Origin: CAZWXH01 sp964637725
GTDB taxonomy: Bacteria; Bacillota_I; Bacilli_A; Erysipelotrichales; Coprobacillaceae
NCBI GenBank assembly: GCA_964637725.1
Contig: CAZWXH010000007.1
Coordinates: forward strand, 1 to 34,128
DNA length: 34,128 nucleotides
Direction of reading: 5' to 3'
Shown: positions 24,083 through 31,881 of the stretch, piece after piece
Position numbering within the stretch: position 1 is the stretch's first letter
How the letters are laid out: every line of letters starts with the position of its first letter
Translations under genes and position numbers: made by a program
The notes under the pieces: model-generated
Seen by the model: the letters and a program-made list of their open reading frames with translations, nothing else
What the model was told of the DNA's origin: nothing
Database searches by the model: none

Positions 24083-24982
24083 TTATATATTTTCATTTAT
24101 AAATTCAATTAATGATAAAGTATAAGAATCTTCTTTATCTTTTAAATTATATAAATGATCTTCTTTAATTGGAAATAAAAACTTATTTGAACCATCATGA
24201 TTATAAAGAGGAAAAACCATTTGAAACGGAACATCTTTATCCCCTTTTGAATGAACATAAACAGTTGGAATTGTATTCTTTTTACATAAAGAAATAGTAT
24301 TCATCTTCTTTATATCACTTTTTAATTCATCTTTAATCATACTTCTCATAACTGGTCCACAAACCATACGCATAATCTTTGTCTCTTTTTGACACATATA
24401 AGAAAGATAATTATATACTGTATCAAAAGCTCCTTCACTAATAATCAAATCAACATTCTTTAACTTATCTAAGCCTGAAGTATTTAATATTGTATTCGCT
24501 CCCATACCTTTCCCATACATAACAATACGGTGTTCATAACCATACTTTTGTAAAAGATACGTATTAAAATACATTAAATCAAAAACATCTCTATAACCAA
24601 AACCACGAATATAGCCATCACTTAATCCATGAGCATTCGCATCAATCATCAATACATTATCATTTTCAAATATTGTTTGAAGATAAATAACCGTCTCTTT
24701 TAAAGAACGTGATGATTCTAACAAACCATGTAAACATACAATTGTTCTTTTAGCATTATCCTTTTCAATTAAATATGCTTGTAAAAACATATCTTTATGG
24801 TTTTTTATTTTAATCTTACTTGCTTTAAGATCCTCATACCAATTCTCTTGATCTTCTTTACTTAAATGTTCACGATAAAGTACTTTCTTTGCGAATTGCT
24901 TAGATAACGCAAAACCAGCAGTTAATGTTGATGCTGTTAAAGTAGAAGCAACTGCTCCTGTAATCATTGTTTTCTTTTTCAT
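24083..24982 (-). CDS. Membrane-anchored alpha/beta-hydrolase-like protein lacking the nucleophile serine
   Basis: 299 aa. A basic N-terminus and hydrophobic helix (about residues 6-26) anchor it to the membrane. The alpha/beta-hydrolase core follows: VCLHGLLESS (oxyanion H85-G86), MIDANAHGLSDG, then the elbow VMYGKGMGANTI, where active relatives have G-x-S-x-G. Residue 159 is glycine (codon GGT), so the usual nucleophile is missing. The late acid (HSKGDKDVPF, near D250) and histidine (EDHLYN, H276) are kept. It may be a binding or scaffolding pseudoenzyme. The start overlaps the stop of the upstream gene as ATGA, indicating coupling. The fold assignment is firm; function is unknown. Confidence 0.88.
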   Translation of the reverse strand: MKKKTMITGAVASTLTASTLTAGFALSKQFAKKVLYREHLSKEDQENWYEDLKASKIKIKNHKDMFLQAYLIEKDNAKRTIVCLHGLLESSRSLKETVIYLQTIFENDNVLMIDANAHGLSDGYIRGFGYRDVFDLMYFNTYLLQKYGYEHRIVMYGKGMGANTILNTSGLDKLKNVDLIISEGAFDTVYNYLSYMCQKETKIMRMVCGPVMRSMIKDELKSDIKKMNTISLCKKNTIPTVYVHSKGDKDVPFQMVFPLYNHDGSNKFLFPIKEDHLYNLKDKEDSYTLSLIEFINENI

Positions 24983-26199
24983 TTATACCACTCCTTAAAA
25001 TTATCCATTAATATTCTATTAATATTGGCGACCTGTTCAAACGAACTCAAACGATAATTATCATTATCCATTCTCGCTGCAAAATACTGAATTGCGGTTA
25101 TTAACTCTTCTCTTACCTTAGGTCTTAATTCCTTTGGAAAAGAATCAATTGGGAAACATGTAAAGATAAATGTATTATAATCTTCATGGAATAAATCTAA
25201 AATCAATTGATACCCTTCAGATTTAACCATTGCATTTCCTAATGCCAAATCTAAATCATGATTCGCAAATGTTAATATATGATTAATAATATCTCTAAAA
25301 ACCTTTAAAATAACTGCATAATATTGTGATGCATCACTATGATAAATATAATAAATATACGAGAATACTAAATTCGCTTCCTTTTTTTCTTCATCTTTAT
25401 CATTTAAAATCAAATCTTTCTTTAAAGATTCAATAACTGAATTTGTCACTTTTAATTGCGATAAAACAAGTGATCCAAAATCAGTCATTATCGCAAAAGA
25501 AAATCTTTCATTTAAACATAATGTATGAATAGCATCAAATAATTGTTCAGGAACAAACTTATAAAACTTATCCAAGTTTTCATAAACAAGTCTAATGATC
25601 TCTCTTACATAATATAAATGAAATTGATACTCTGTATCTAAATACTTTAAAGATGTTCCATCCCATTCATATTCATATAAAATAGTATTAAATAACATTA
25701 TGACAATATTCATAAACTTTTCATAATTCTTATGTTGCAATAAACTCTTTAAACATGGAATAACGATCTCATAAAATTCATCCATTGTTTTCTGTTCAAT
25801 ACCTTTATGATATTTCATATAATTTAAAATATCATAAAAATCTATTGTTTCTAACATTCTTCCATTTTGTTGACTTATTGTAGCCATAAATTGTTCATAT
25901 AAAGAATAATGAAGAGTTCCACTATGTTGAAATCTTGCTATCATTTTATTTAAAGCATCTTTAACTATGTATATCTTTTCTTGCTCATGTAAATCTTCAG
26001 AAAACGTATATGTGATTTTATCTTGAAAACATATATCAACATAAATATCTATTTGTCTGAAATTTTCATCCAGCATATAATAGTGTACCTTAAACGCATA
26101 TTCATCATGGCGATAACCACTATGAAAACGATAATTCCCTACATACTGTGTTTCATGTTCTTCAATAAAATCTTTCATGATCTGTGTGTTTATAATCAT
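24979..26199 (-). CDS. Uncharacterised 406-residue protein
   Basis: I do not recognise a family. The ATG has GGGAGC upstream. The protein is soluble-looking, with no signal peptide or membrane segment. The first 90 residues look beta-rich (YRFHSGYRHDEYAFKVHYY; QIDIYVDICFQDKITYTF), and the rest is probably mostly helical, with many aromatic residues. No catalytic motif is evident. It lies 15 bases after an 80-codon gene and overlaps the pseudo-hydrolase gene by four bases, so the three products are probably made together and may interact. Codon usage resembles the neighbours. Confidence 0.8.
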   Translation of the reverse strand: MIINTQIMKDFIEEHETQYVGNYRFHSGYRHDEYAFKVHYYMLDENFRQIDIYVDICFQDKITYTFSEDLHEQEKIYIVKDALNKMIARFQHSGTLHYSLYEQFMATISQQNGRMLETIDFYDILNYMKYHKGIEQKTMDEFYEIVIPCLKSLLQHKNYEKFMNIVIMLFNTILYEYEWDGTSLKYLDTEYQFHLYYVREIIRLVYENLDKFYKFVPEQLFDAIHTLCLNERFSFAIMTDFGSLVLSQLKVTNSVIESLKKDLILNDKDEEKKEANLVFSYIYYIYHSDASQYYAVILKVFRDIINHILTFANHDLDLALGNAMVKSEGYQLILDLFHEDYNTFIFTCFPIDSFPKELRPKVREELITAIQYFAARMDNDNYRLSSFEQVANINRILMDNFKEWYK

Positions 26200-26214
26200 A
26201 TACCGCTCCCTTCT

Positions 26215-26457
26215 TTATCGATGAGTTTTTAAAAACCTTGGTAAGAATTGATTTTGAATATATTGATTGGTTACCCCTTCAATACTTTCTTTAGAATAAT
26301 CTCCACCCATCATAAGTGAAGTATCCATAATTTCCTTAGTCAATAAAACATATTCATGTTCACTTAACTCTATATTTTCTTTTGAAATTAACTCTTTTAC
26401 AACTTTTATACAATCATCAAGATATGCTTTTTTATCAATATCTGTAACATGTTCCAA
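26215..26457 (-). CDS. Uncharacterised 80-residue protein, first gene of the glycosidase operon
   Basis: A small acidic, probably helical protein (DIDKKAYLDDCIKVVKELISKENIELSEHEY), ending in a basic tail (RFLKTHR). No family is recognised. The start is best placed at TTG 26455-26457, eight bases after AAGGAG. A GTG at 26464-26466 abuts the ribosome site and is too close; no ATG is in frame nearby. A central motif, MGGDYSKESIEGVTNQYI, might be a turn or binding loop. It is the promoter-proximal gene of the operon with the 406-residue protein, pseudo-hydrolase and 6-phospho-glycosidase. Confidence 0.7.
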   Translation of the reverse strand: MEHVTDIDKKAYLDDCIKVVKELISKENIELSEHEYVLLTKEIMDTSLMMGGDYSKESIEGVTNQYIQNQFLPRFLKTHR

Positions 26458-26478
26458 AATAATCACTCCTTATCATGT

Positions 26479-26487
26479 ATTATACCA
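26479..26487 (-). promoter_or_regulatory. Extended -10 promoter of the glycosidase operon
   Basis: TGGTATAAT (TG-N-TATAAT) on the minus strand, about 15 bases upstream of the first gene's ribosome site. No convincing -35 is present at 16-18 bp, as is common with extended -10 promoters. Confidence 0.65.
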
Positions 26488-26546
26488 TGATTCATCTTCA
26501 AATTTTAGCAAAAAGAAAAAATATTTAAAATTCTTTAGAAAAGAAA

Positions 26547-26570
26547 AAGCAATCAATGCGATGATTACTT
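26547..26570 (-). terminator. Terminator of the GGDEF-EAL gene
   Basis: AAGTAATCA and TGATTGCTT (one G-T wobble) around a six-base loop, followed by TTTCTTTTC on the minus strand. Confidence 0.75.
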
Positions 26571-26573
26571 TTC

Positions 26574-27761
26574 TTATTTCTTTGATAAGAATTTCAAGAC
26601 AAATTCATTTTGTTTTATTGGTCGAGATACATAGTATCCTTGACCTAAGAAACACCCCATCTTATTTAAGAGTTTTACATCTTCCTTTTCTTCTACACCT
26701 TCACATATAATTGTCTTATTTAAAAGATGAGCTGTTTCAACAATTAATTGCATTATTGAAACAACACTTTTATTAAGACGACTTTCTTTTAAAAATGCTT
26801 TATCAATTTTTATAATATCAACTGGAATCGTATGAATAGAGTTTAAAGAAGAATATCCTGCTCCAAAATCATCCATAGAGAAGATATAACCTTGTTGAGA
26901 TAATTGATTTAACATTTCTATAATATGGGTAGAGAAATCATTAAAAGCTGTTTCCGTAATTTCCAATTCAATACAATGAATAGGAATATGATATGTTTTC
27001 ATAACATCATCAAGTCGTTTTGAAAAGTCTTGATGATGGATTGTCACACGTGAGAAATTGACTGATATTCTAAAATCAGTTGTTTCTAATTGATGTTCTT
27101 TAATAAACAGACAAGCTTTTTCTAGCATAAAGAAATCTAAATCATAAATATAACCATTTTGTTCTAAAGATGGAATAAATGTATCAGGAAGTAATAAATC
27201 ATCCTTATCTTGCCATCTGACTAGGGCTTCTGCTCCGACTACTTTTAATGAAGGAATTTCAAACTTGGGTTGTAAATACAATTTAAACTGATCATCATTT
27301 AATGCTGTATAAAAGTTTTTAGCTAAACGATTTTCATAATAAAGCTTATCTAATAATTCTTGATCATAACAAAGGGCACAGCCTTTGCCTTTTTGTTTAG
27401 CCTGTTTATGAGCTAAAGTCGCATTATCAATCATTGTATAGATTCGTTCCTTTTGAGTCATATAAACCCCTATACAGAGAGTTAAATCACGATAAATATC
27501 AAGTTCAATTGATGATTTCACATTTTCAATTATTAATTGTTTTAATGAAGATATTGTCAAATCATCAAACTCACAAAGAATTAAAAATTCATCACTCCCA
27601 TATCTTGCTACACAGCCTTTTTCCCCAACAAATGATTGAAGTGTCCATGCAACAACACGCAGTAGTTGATCACCTGTTTGAATACCATAAAGTGAATTCA
27701 AATATTTAAAGCCATCAATATCTAAACATAACATTGCCATATTCCCACTTAACTTATCCAT
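26574..27761 (-). CDS. EAL cyclic-di-GMP phosphodiesterase fragment with partial GGDEF domain (3' part of frameshifted gene)
   Basis: 395 aa. The first 140 residues are a GGDEF domain lacking its first helix: MLCLDIDGFKYLNSLYG, then RYGSDEF in place of RYGGDEF. The EAL domain follows and looks complete: GAEALVRW, an ITETAF glutamate, SMDDFGAGYSSL, IKIDKAF, ICEGVEE and QGYYVSRP. Phosphodiesterase activity is therefore plausible, while cyclase activity is doubtful. The ATG at 27759-27761 has only AAAGAG upstream and overlaps the end of the preceding frame by 13 bases, so expression could depend on coupled re-initiation. Without the missing base this would continue the upstream membrane-sensor frame. 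Confidence 0.85.
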   Translation of the reverse strand: MDKLSGNMAMLCLDIDGFKYLNSLYGIQTGDQLLRVVAWTLQSFVGEKGCVARYGSDEFLILCEFDDLTISSLKQLIIENVKSSIELDIYRDLTLCIGVYMTQKERIYTMIDNATLAHKQAKQKGKGCALCYDQELLDKLYYENRLAKNFYTALNDDQFKLYLQPKFEIPSLKVVGAEALVRWQDKDDLLLPDTFIPSLEQNGYIYDLDFFMLEKACLFIKEHQLETTDFRISVNFSRVTIHHQDFSKRLDDVMKTYHIPIHCIELEITETAFNDFSTHIIEMLNQLSQQGYIFSMDDFGAGYSSLNSIHTIPVDIIKIDKAFLKESRLNKSVVSIMQLIVETAHLLNKTIICEGVEEKEDVKLLNKMGCFLGQGYYVSRPIKQNEFVLKFLSKK

Positions 27762-28357
27762 TTTCTCTTTGAGCTCAATCCAAAACCAGAGTAATTATTA
27801 ATTCCAGTAAGTTCATCAATATACATTGCTTTCTTTATTTGTCTTTGTTTATATTTATACCAAAACGCAAAAATACTCATTGTTATAATAAGATAAACAA
27901 AAAATATTCTAACTAAAAAAATCGTATTACTATCGGAAATGCTTTGGGCTGTTAATACCATTTGATCAGCCTTCTCAAAATAATCTTCACTTAATAAATA
28001 GAGATTCTCTTTTGATTCACCTTGTCTTACATTGTTTATTTCAATTTTTATATTTTGCCAAACTTGGCTCATCTCTTCTAATTGATCTTGAAAAAGATCA
28101 TCACTTAGTTTGATTAATTCATACTTACCATTTCCCGTTTGTAAGTTCTCTAATATTCCATCTAAATGAACAATTAATTGATCATCAGGCTTGCCATATA
28201 TTTCTTTCTTAATAAGTTTTTGGGTAGCCCCTCTTACAATCCCACTATAATTGATGATCTTAGCAATTCCTACATTTTGAGATAAAGATACCATCAGTAT
28301 AACTATCGCAACTATCCATATAGCACTACATATGAATATATTATGTTTTTGTTTCAT
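27749..28357 (-). CDS. Membrane sensor with the start of a GGDEF domain (5' part of frameshifted gene)
   Basis: 202 aa as read. A membrane segment at about 8-27 is followed by an extracytoplasmic, mostly helical region of about 115 residues, a second membrane segment at about 146-165, and then KKAMYIDELTGINNYSGF. This last stretch is the characteristic opening of a GGDEF domain. The remaining residues, GLSSKRKWIS, are out-of-frame read-through before a stop. AAGGAG lies eight bases before the ATG, and a good promoter is present, so transcription is intact. The sensor type is not recognised. Confidence 0.82.
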   Translation of the reverse strand: MKQKHNIFICSAIWIVAIVILMVSLSQNVGIAKIINYSGIVRGATQKLIKKEIYGKPDDQLIVHLDGILENLQTGNGKYELIKLSDDLFQDQLEEMSQVWQNIKIEINNVRQGESKENLYLLSEDYFEKADQMVLTAQSISDSNTIFLVRIFFVYLIITMSIFAFWYKYKQRQIKKAMYIDELTGINNYSGFGLSSKRKWIS

Positions 28358-28392
28358 TCTAGTACTCCTTTATGAATCTTGCATATAATTCA

Positions 28393-28421
28393 AGTATATC
28401 TTTCTTTTATCCAAAATGCAA
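28393..28421 (-). promoter_or_regulatory. Promoter of the GGDEF-EAL gene
   Basis: TTGCAT (complement of 28416-28421), 17-bp spacer, TATACT (complement of 28393-28398). Good sigma-A match. Confidence 0.75.
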
Positions 28422-28450
28422 ACTATGTCTAATAATTCACATAACTTAAA

Positions 28451-28480
28451 AGAATATCATTTTTCTAAAAATGATATTCT
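28451..28480 (-). terminator. Hairpin terminator of the PHP phosphoesterase gene
   Basis: AGAATATCATTTTT and its complement form a long AT-rich stem with a very short loop. It includes the stop codon and is followed by TTTAAG on the minus strand. Confidence 0.55.
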
Positions 28481-29218
28481 ATCGATTATATTTAAACCTA
28501 ATTGTTGAAGATATAAAACTGCTTCATCGTATGATTTTTTATCCAATAAAGATTTTGCATCATGGGCATCTACTCCTATAATCACTTGATTCCCAACCTG
28601 TTTTGCGATTGAAAAGAAAACATCATTAGGATAATGACGATATGTAGAGTATCCTAACAAGTTATATTCCAAAGGAATTTCATAATCCTTGGCAGCTTTA
28701 CACAACCTTGTCATCTCTTGTTGATAGAATGAATCTTGTGTATCGTAATTCGCTAAGTCTGGATGTGCAAGATAACTATATAATCCAGTTGAAAATGCTT
28801 CTATACAACTGTCTACATATTGAGTCAATTGTTGTTTTGTGAGTTTGTGTCCAAAGTAAATACCTGTCTCATCACTTCCATTAAAATGATTACCTAATAT
28901 AATGTAATCTATCGGATATTTTTTTAATATCATCTTTAACCAAGGCATATACTTTTTAAAATATTCACACTCTAAACCAATCTTTATAGAAATTTGTTTT
29001 TTATACTTTTCTCTTAATTCTAATAAAGTCGAAACATAATCATCTAACTCTGATTCATGCATTCTTATTTCACCTATAAAATCAGAATCATAATGCCACG
29101 GGGTATGATCACTAAACCCTAGTTCACTAAAGCCAGCTGCTATCGCTGCTTGAATATATTCCTCTTCAGTATTTATAGCGTGTTTACATCGCTTTGTATG
29201 TGTATGATAGTTTTTCAT
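28457..29218 (-). CDS. PHP-family phosphoesterase, histidinol-phosphatase-like
   Basis: 253 aa. The PHP metal-binding motifs are present: MKNYHTHTKRCKHA (HxH), LGFSDHTPW, GLECEYF, LGNHF, AHPDLANY and GVDAHDA. This is the fold of HisK-type histidinol phosphatases, which remove phosphate from histidinol-phosphate in histidine synthesis. No other his gene is nearby, so the biosynthetic role is not supported by context; related PHP proteins hydrolyse other small phosphate esters. GGAGG precedes the ATG. It stands alone between the thr operon terminator and its own. Confidence 0.88.
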   Translation of the reverse strand: MKNYHTHTKRCKHAINTEEEYIQAAIAAGFSELGFSDHTPWHYDSDFIGEIRMHESELDDYVSTLLELREKYKKQISIKIGLECEYFKKYMPWLKMILKKYPIDYIILGNHFNGSDETGIYFGHKLTKQQLTQYVDSCIEAFSTGLYSYLAHPDLANYDTQDSFYQQEMTRLCKAAKDYEIPLEYNLLGYSTYRHYPNDVFFSIAKQVGNQVIIGVDAHDAKSLLDKKSYDEAVLYLQQLGLNIIDRISFLEK

Positions 29219-29241
29219 TGAATTCCTCCATATCTTAAGAC

Positions 29242-29247
29242 ATTATA
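29242..29247 (-). promoter_or_regulatory. Possible -10 element of the PHP gene
   Basis: A perfect TATAAT on the minus strand lies 25-30 bases upstream of the PHP start. The matching -35 would be in the T-tract of the thrB terminator (TTTTTT), so the promoter is weak or relies on other features. Confidence 0.4.
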
Positions 29248-29268
29248 CAAGAAAATAGGATAGAAAAA

Positions 29269-29286
29269 AAGGGAATTTCTTCCCTT
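29269..29286 (-). terminator. Terminator of the thrC-thrB operon
   Basis: AAGGGAA and TTCCCTT pair around GAAA, followed by TTTTTTTC on the minus strand; a strong intrinsic terminator directly after the thrB stop. Confidence 0.88.
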
Positions 29287-30175
29287 ATTCAAAATCGCAT
29301 GTATATCCACGCATATCTAACTCTAGCTTCTCTACTTGCCAATCCTCTAATAATTGCCCAAGTTCTTCTTTAATACGGACAACACCCTTTGTATCTTCCG
29401 CTTTAATCACTGCCATAATTGTTGGTCCTGCTCCTGATAAATAACAACCTAAAACTTGCTCATCTTTTTCAAGAATATTCATTATTTCATCAAAGCCTTG
29501 AATCAACTTTCCACGATATGGTTGATGTAAACGATCCTTAAATCCTAGTTTCAATCCATCATCATATCCATTAATTAGTGAAGCAACCATTAAAGCAAGA
29601 TGTGAAACATTCGCAATCGCATCTGCTCTAGGTAGTTCTTGGGGTAAAACTGAACGTGCTTTTTCAGTTGATAATGTAAAAGGTGGAATCAATGATACAA
29701 ATCGATAATCATGTTTAACAGGAATATTTAATGTTGTCACCCCATCAGCCATGACTGATACAGTTAATCCACCAAAGATCGCTGGCGCCACATTATCTGG
29801 ATGCCCTTCTATCTTTGTGGCTAATTCTAAAACTGCTTGACGATCATTGTTTTTATCTTGGAATGCAAACGCTCCGACAATTCCTGCAACTATACAAGTC
29901 GAACTACTTCCTAGCCCTCTTGTATAAGGAACTTCACCACTACATTCAATACGTAAACCCGAAAATGATAAACCACATGCCTTCGCTCCTTCAACAAACG
30001 CTTGATAAGTCATGTTATCTTTATTACAAAACTGCTCAGGACAACCCGTAATCTCTAATCCATCATCTAAGAGTTCAAATGTGAAAGTATTATAAAGTGT
30101 AACTGCTAATCCAGCCACATCAAATCCCGGACCTAAGTTAGCACTAGTCGCTGGAACTCTTACTTTAACTTTCAT
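29285..30175 (-). CDS. thrB: Homoserine kinase
   Basis: 296 aa GHMP-family kinase that phosphorylates homoserine, the step before threonine synthase. The N-terminal substrate region is VRVPATSANLGPGFDVAGLA, the ATP-binding motif PYTRGLGSSSTCIVAG (about residues 82-97), and the C-terminal GHMP motif GCYLSGAGPTIMAV. The start overlaps the thrC stop as ATGA, so translation is coupled and stoichiometric. No hom (homoserine dehydrogenase) is in the operon here. Confidence 0.97.
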   Translation of the reverse strand: MKVKVRVPATSANLGPGFDVAGLAVTLYNTFTFELLDDGLEITGCPEQFCNKDNMTYQAFVEGAKACGLSFSGLRIECSGEVPYTRGLGSSSTCIVAGIVGAFAFQDKNNDRQAVLELATKIEGHPDNVAPAIFGGLTVSVMADGVTTLNIPVKHDYRFVSLIPPFTLSTEKARSVLPQELPRADAIANVSHLALMVASLINGYDDGLKLGFKDRLHQPYRGKLIQGFDEIMNILEKDEQVLGCYLSGAGPTIMAVIKAEDTKGVVRIKEELGQLLEDWQVEKLELDMRGYTCDFE

Positions 30176-31662
30176 AATGATAACTCCTTAATTTGTTGAC
30201 CTATAAAATCAACTATTTCTTCTTTATCAATAACTTTTTTGTGTAATATTTCTCTATCTTTAATTCCTTTTAAAGGTGTAGGAACATCAACATGTGTCTT
30301 TTCATTTAATGCATCAATGGCATCATATTCATGTAATAACTCACCTGTAATAGCTTGATAAACAGATTGTGGAAACTTATAAGGAGAAGCTGTTGATAAA
30401 AGAATTGTCTTTGTATGATCATGAGTCTGTTGTTGATACTCTTTATATACCCCATAACCAATAGCGGTATGGGTATCTAACACATAGCCAGTTTCTCTAT
30501 AACATTTTTCAATTGCATCAATAACTTGTTCCTCATTTAACCAACCTGCTTTAAAATTCTTTTGAATAGTTTTAAAGACATTTTCATCAACTTCATAAAC
30601 ACCAGTCTCATTTAACTTATCCATATATCCTTTAACTTGAGATGTATCTTCTGATAAGAAATAAACCAATCTTTCTAAATTACTTGAAACCAAAATATCC
30701 ATTGCTGGAGCATTTGTCTTATAAAACTCTCTATTCGTATCATATTTACCAGTATTAAAGAAATCTGTTAAAATATTATTTTGATTAGATGCAACAATAA
30801 ACTTTTGAACTGGCAATCCCATCTTTTTAGCAATATATCCAGCCAAACAGTTACCAAAGTTACCACTAGGAATCGTAAAGTTAACTTCTTCACCTATTTT
30901 AATTGTGTTTTGTTTAACTAATGTTATATATGAATAGAAATAATAAACAATTTGAGGTATTAAACGTCCAATATTAATTGAATTAGCTGATGATAAAAAG
31001 ACATGACTTTGATCACATATTGCTTTTAATTCTACTGAATTCAAAGCTTTCTTAACAGCTGTTTGAGCATCATCAAAGTTACCTTCAATTCCAATAACAT
31101 CTACATTCTTTCCAACTTGAGTAATCATTTGTTGCTTTTGAATTGCTGATACCCCTTCAATAGGATAAAAAACCTTAATACATGTTCCTTTAACATCCTT
31201 AAAACCTTCCAATGCTGCTTTTCCAGTATCACCTGAAGTTGCAGCTAAAATCATAACATCTCTCTCTTCACCTTTTTTCTTTAAAGAATAAGTCATAAAA
31301 CGCGGTAAGATAGATAATGCCATATCTTTAAAGGCTGCTGTAGGCCCTTGAAATAACTCAGCAATATAAACATCTCCTGCGCTCATTAAAGGAACGACTT
31401 CTTTAGGAAATAGTCCATCTCCATATGCTTGTTGACATAACAAACGAATATCTTCCTTAGTACCATCTGGTGTAAAAGTAGAAATAACTTCAGTAGCCAT
31501 ATCTACATAATTCATTGAGTATAATGTTTGTAAGTTTATTTTTTCAAGATCAAAAGATGGAACCAATAAGCCACCATCACTACCAATACCTTGTAAAATA
31601 GCCTCATAAAAATTTAATGGTTTTTGATTTCCTCTCGTACTTAAATATAATTTTTCTTTCAT
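30172..31662 (-). CDS. thrC: Threonine synthase
   Basis: 496 aa PLP enzyme converting O-phosphohomoserine to threonine. The ATG at 31660-31662 (MKEKLYLSTRGNQ) has GGGGGA upstream; a 24-codon in-frame extension would start upstream of the predicted transcription start. The Schiff-base lysine is in FQGPTAAFKDMAL (about K112). The phosphate loop region TSGDTGKAALEGF and SIPSGNFGN-like TIPSGNFGNCLAGY are typical. The length matches the longer threonine synthase subgroup, the type found in fungi and many proteobacteria, rather than the shorter Bacillus form. Paired with thrB. Confidence 0.96.
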   Translation of the reverse strand: MKEKLYLSTRGNQKPLNFYEAILQGIGSDGGLLVPSFDLEKINLQTLYSMNYVDMATEVISTFTPDGTKEDIRLLCQQAYGDGLFPKEVVPLMSAGDVYIAELFQGPTAAFKDMALSILPRFMTYSLKKKGEERDVMILAATSGDTGKAALEGFKDVKGTCIKVFYPIEGVSAIQKQQMITQVGKNVDVIGIEGNFDDAQTAVKKALNSVELKAICDQSHVFLSSANSINIGRLIPQIVYYFYSYITLVKQNTIKIGEEVNFTIPSGNFGNCLAGYIAKKMGLPVQKFIVASNQNNILTDFFNTGKYDTNREFYKTNAPAMDILVSSNLERLVYFLSEDTSQVKGYMDKLNETGVYEVDENVFKTIQKNFKAGWLNEEQVIDAIEKCYRETGYVLDTHTAIGYGVYKEYQQQTHDHTKTILLSTASPYKFPQSVYQAITGELLHEYDAIDALNEKTHVDVPTPLKGIKDREILHKKVIDKEEIVDFIGQQIKELSL

Positions 31663-31693
31663 TTTTACATTCCCCCAATCAATTATTTTTCTA

Positions 31694-31722
31694 ATTGTAT
31701 ACAATTTTATTTTATAAGTCAA
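31694..31722 (-). promoter_or_regulatory. Promoter of thrC-thrB with a palindrome on the -10
   Basis: TTGACT (complement of 31717-31722), 17-bp spacer, TACAAT (complement of 31694-31699). The perfect 14-bp palindrome AATTGTATACAATT (31693-31706) covers the -10, a place where a dimeric repressor would block transcription. Confidence 0.75.
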
Positions 31723-31819
31723 TATTATTAGCATATTTCTATATTAATAGACAAATATTTATGAATTATCTATTTTAATCATATTTTATAAATCAATTCA
31801 TATTATTTATTTGATTATT

Positions 31820-31848
31820 TTGACTATCTTCTAACAATAGTCTATAAT
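31820..31848 (+). promoter_or_regulatory. Promoter of asnA
   Basis: TTGACT (31820-31825), 17-bp spacer, TATAAT (31843-31848). An inverted repeat GACTAT-N9-ATAGTC (31822-31842) overlaps the -35 and spans the spacer, so it could be a regulatory site. Confidence 0.85.
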
Positions 31849-31881
31849 AAATAAAAGTAAAATCCAAGGGGGAAATTTATT

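Larger units (their letters stand above)
26574..28357 (-). pseudogene. Single GGDEF-EAL c-di-GMP gene interrupted by a one-base frameshift
   Basis: The two frames form one normal protein of about 594 residues (membrane sensor, GGDEF, EAL) if one T is added to the TTTT run read on the minus strand at 27782-27785. The join would then read NNYSGF-WIELKEKMDKLSG, a normal GGDEF opening. As given, the upstream frame stops at 27749. It is a real mutation, a phase-variable or slippery site, or a sequencing error at a short homopolymer. Confidence 0.8.

Noticed and set aside
14138..28480. Two hairpins sharing AAAGAATATCAT (14138-14169 and 28451-28480)
   Set aside because: Both are terminators whose stems include the end of the upstream gene. 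A 12-base match in such AT-rich DNA may be chance, and flanks differ, so I did not call a mobile repeat family.
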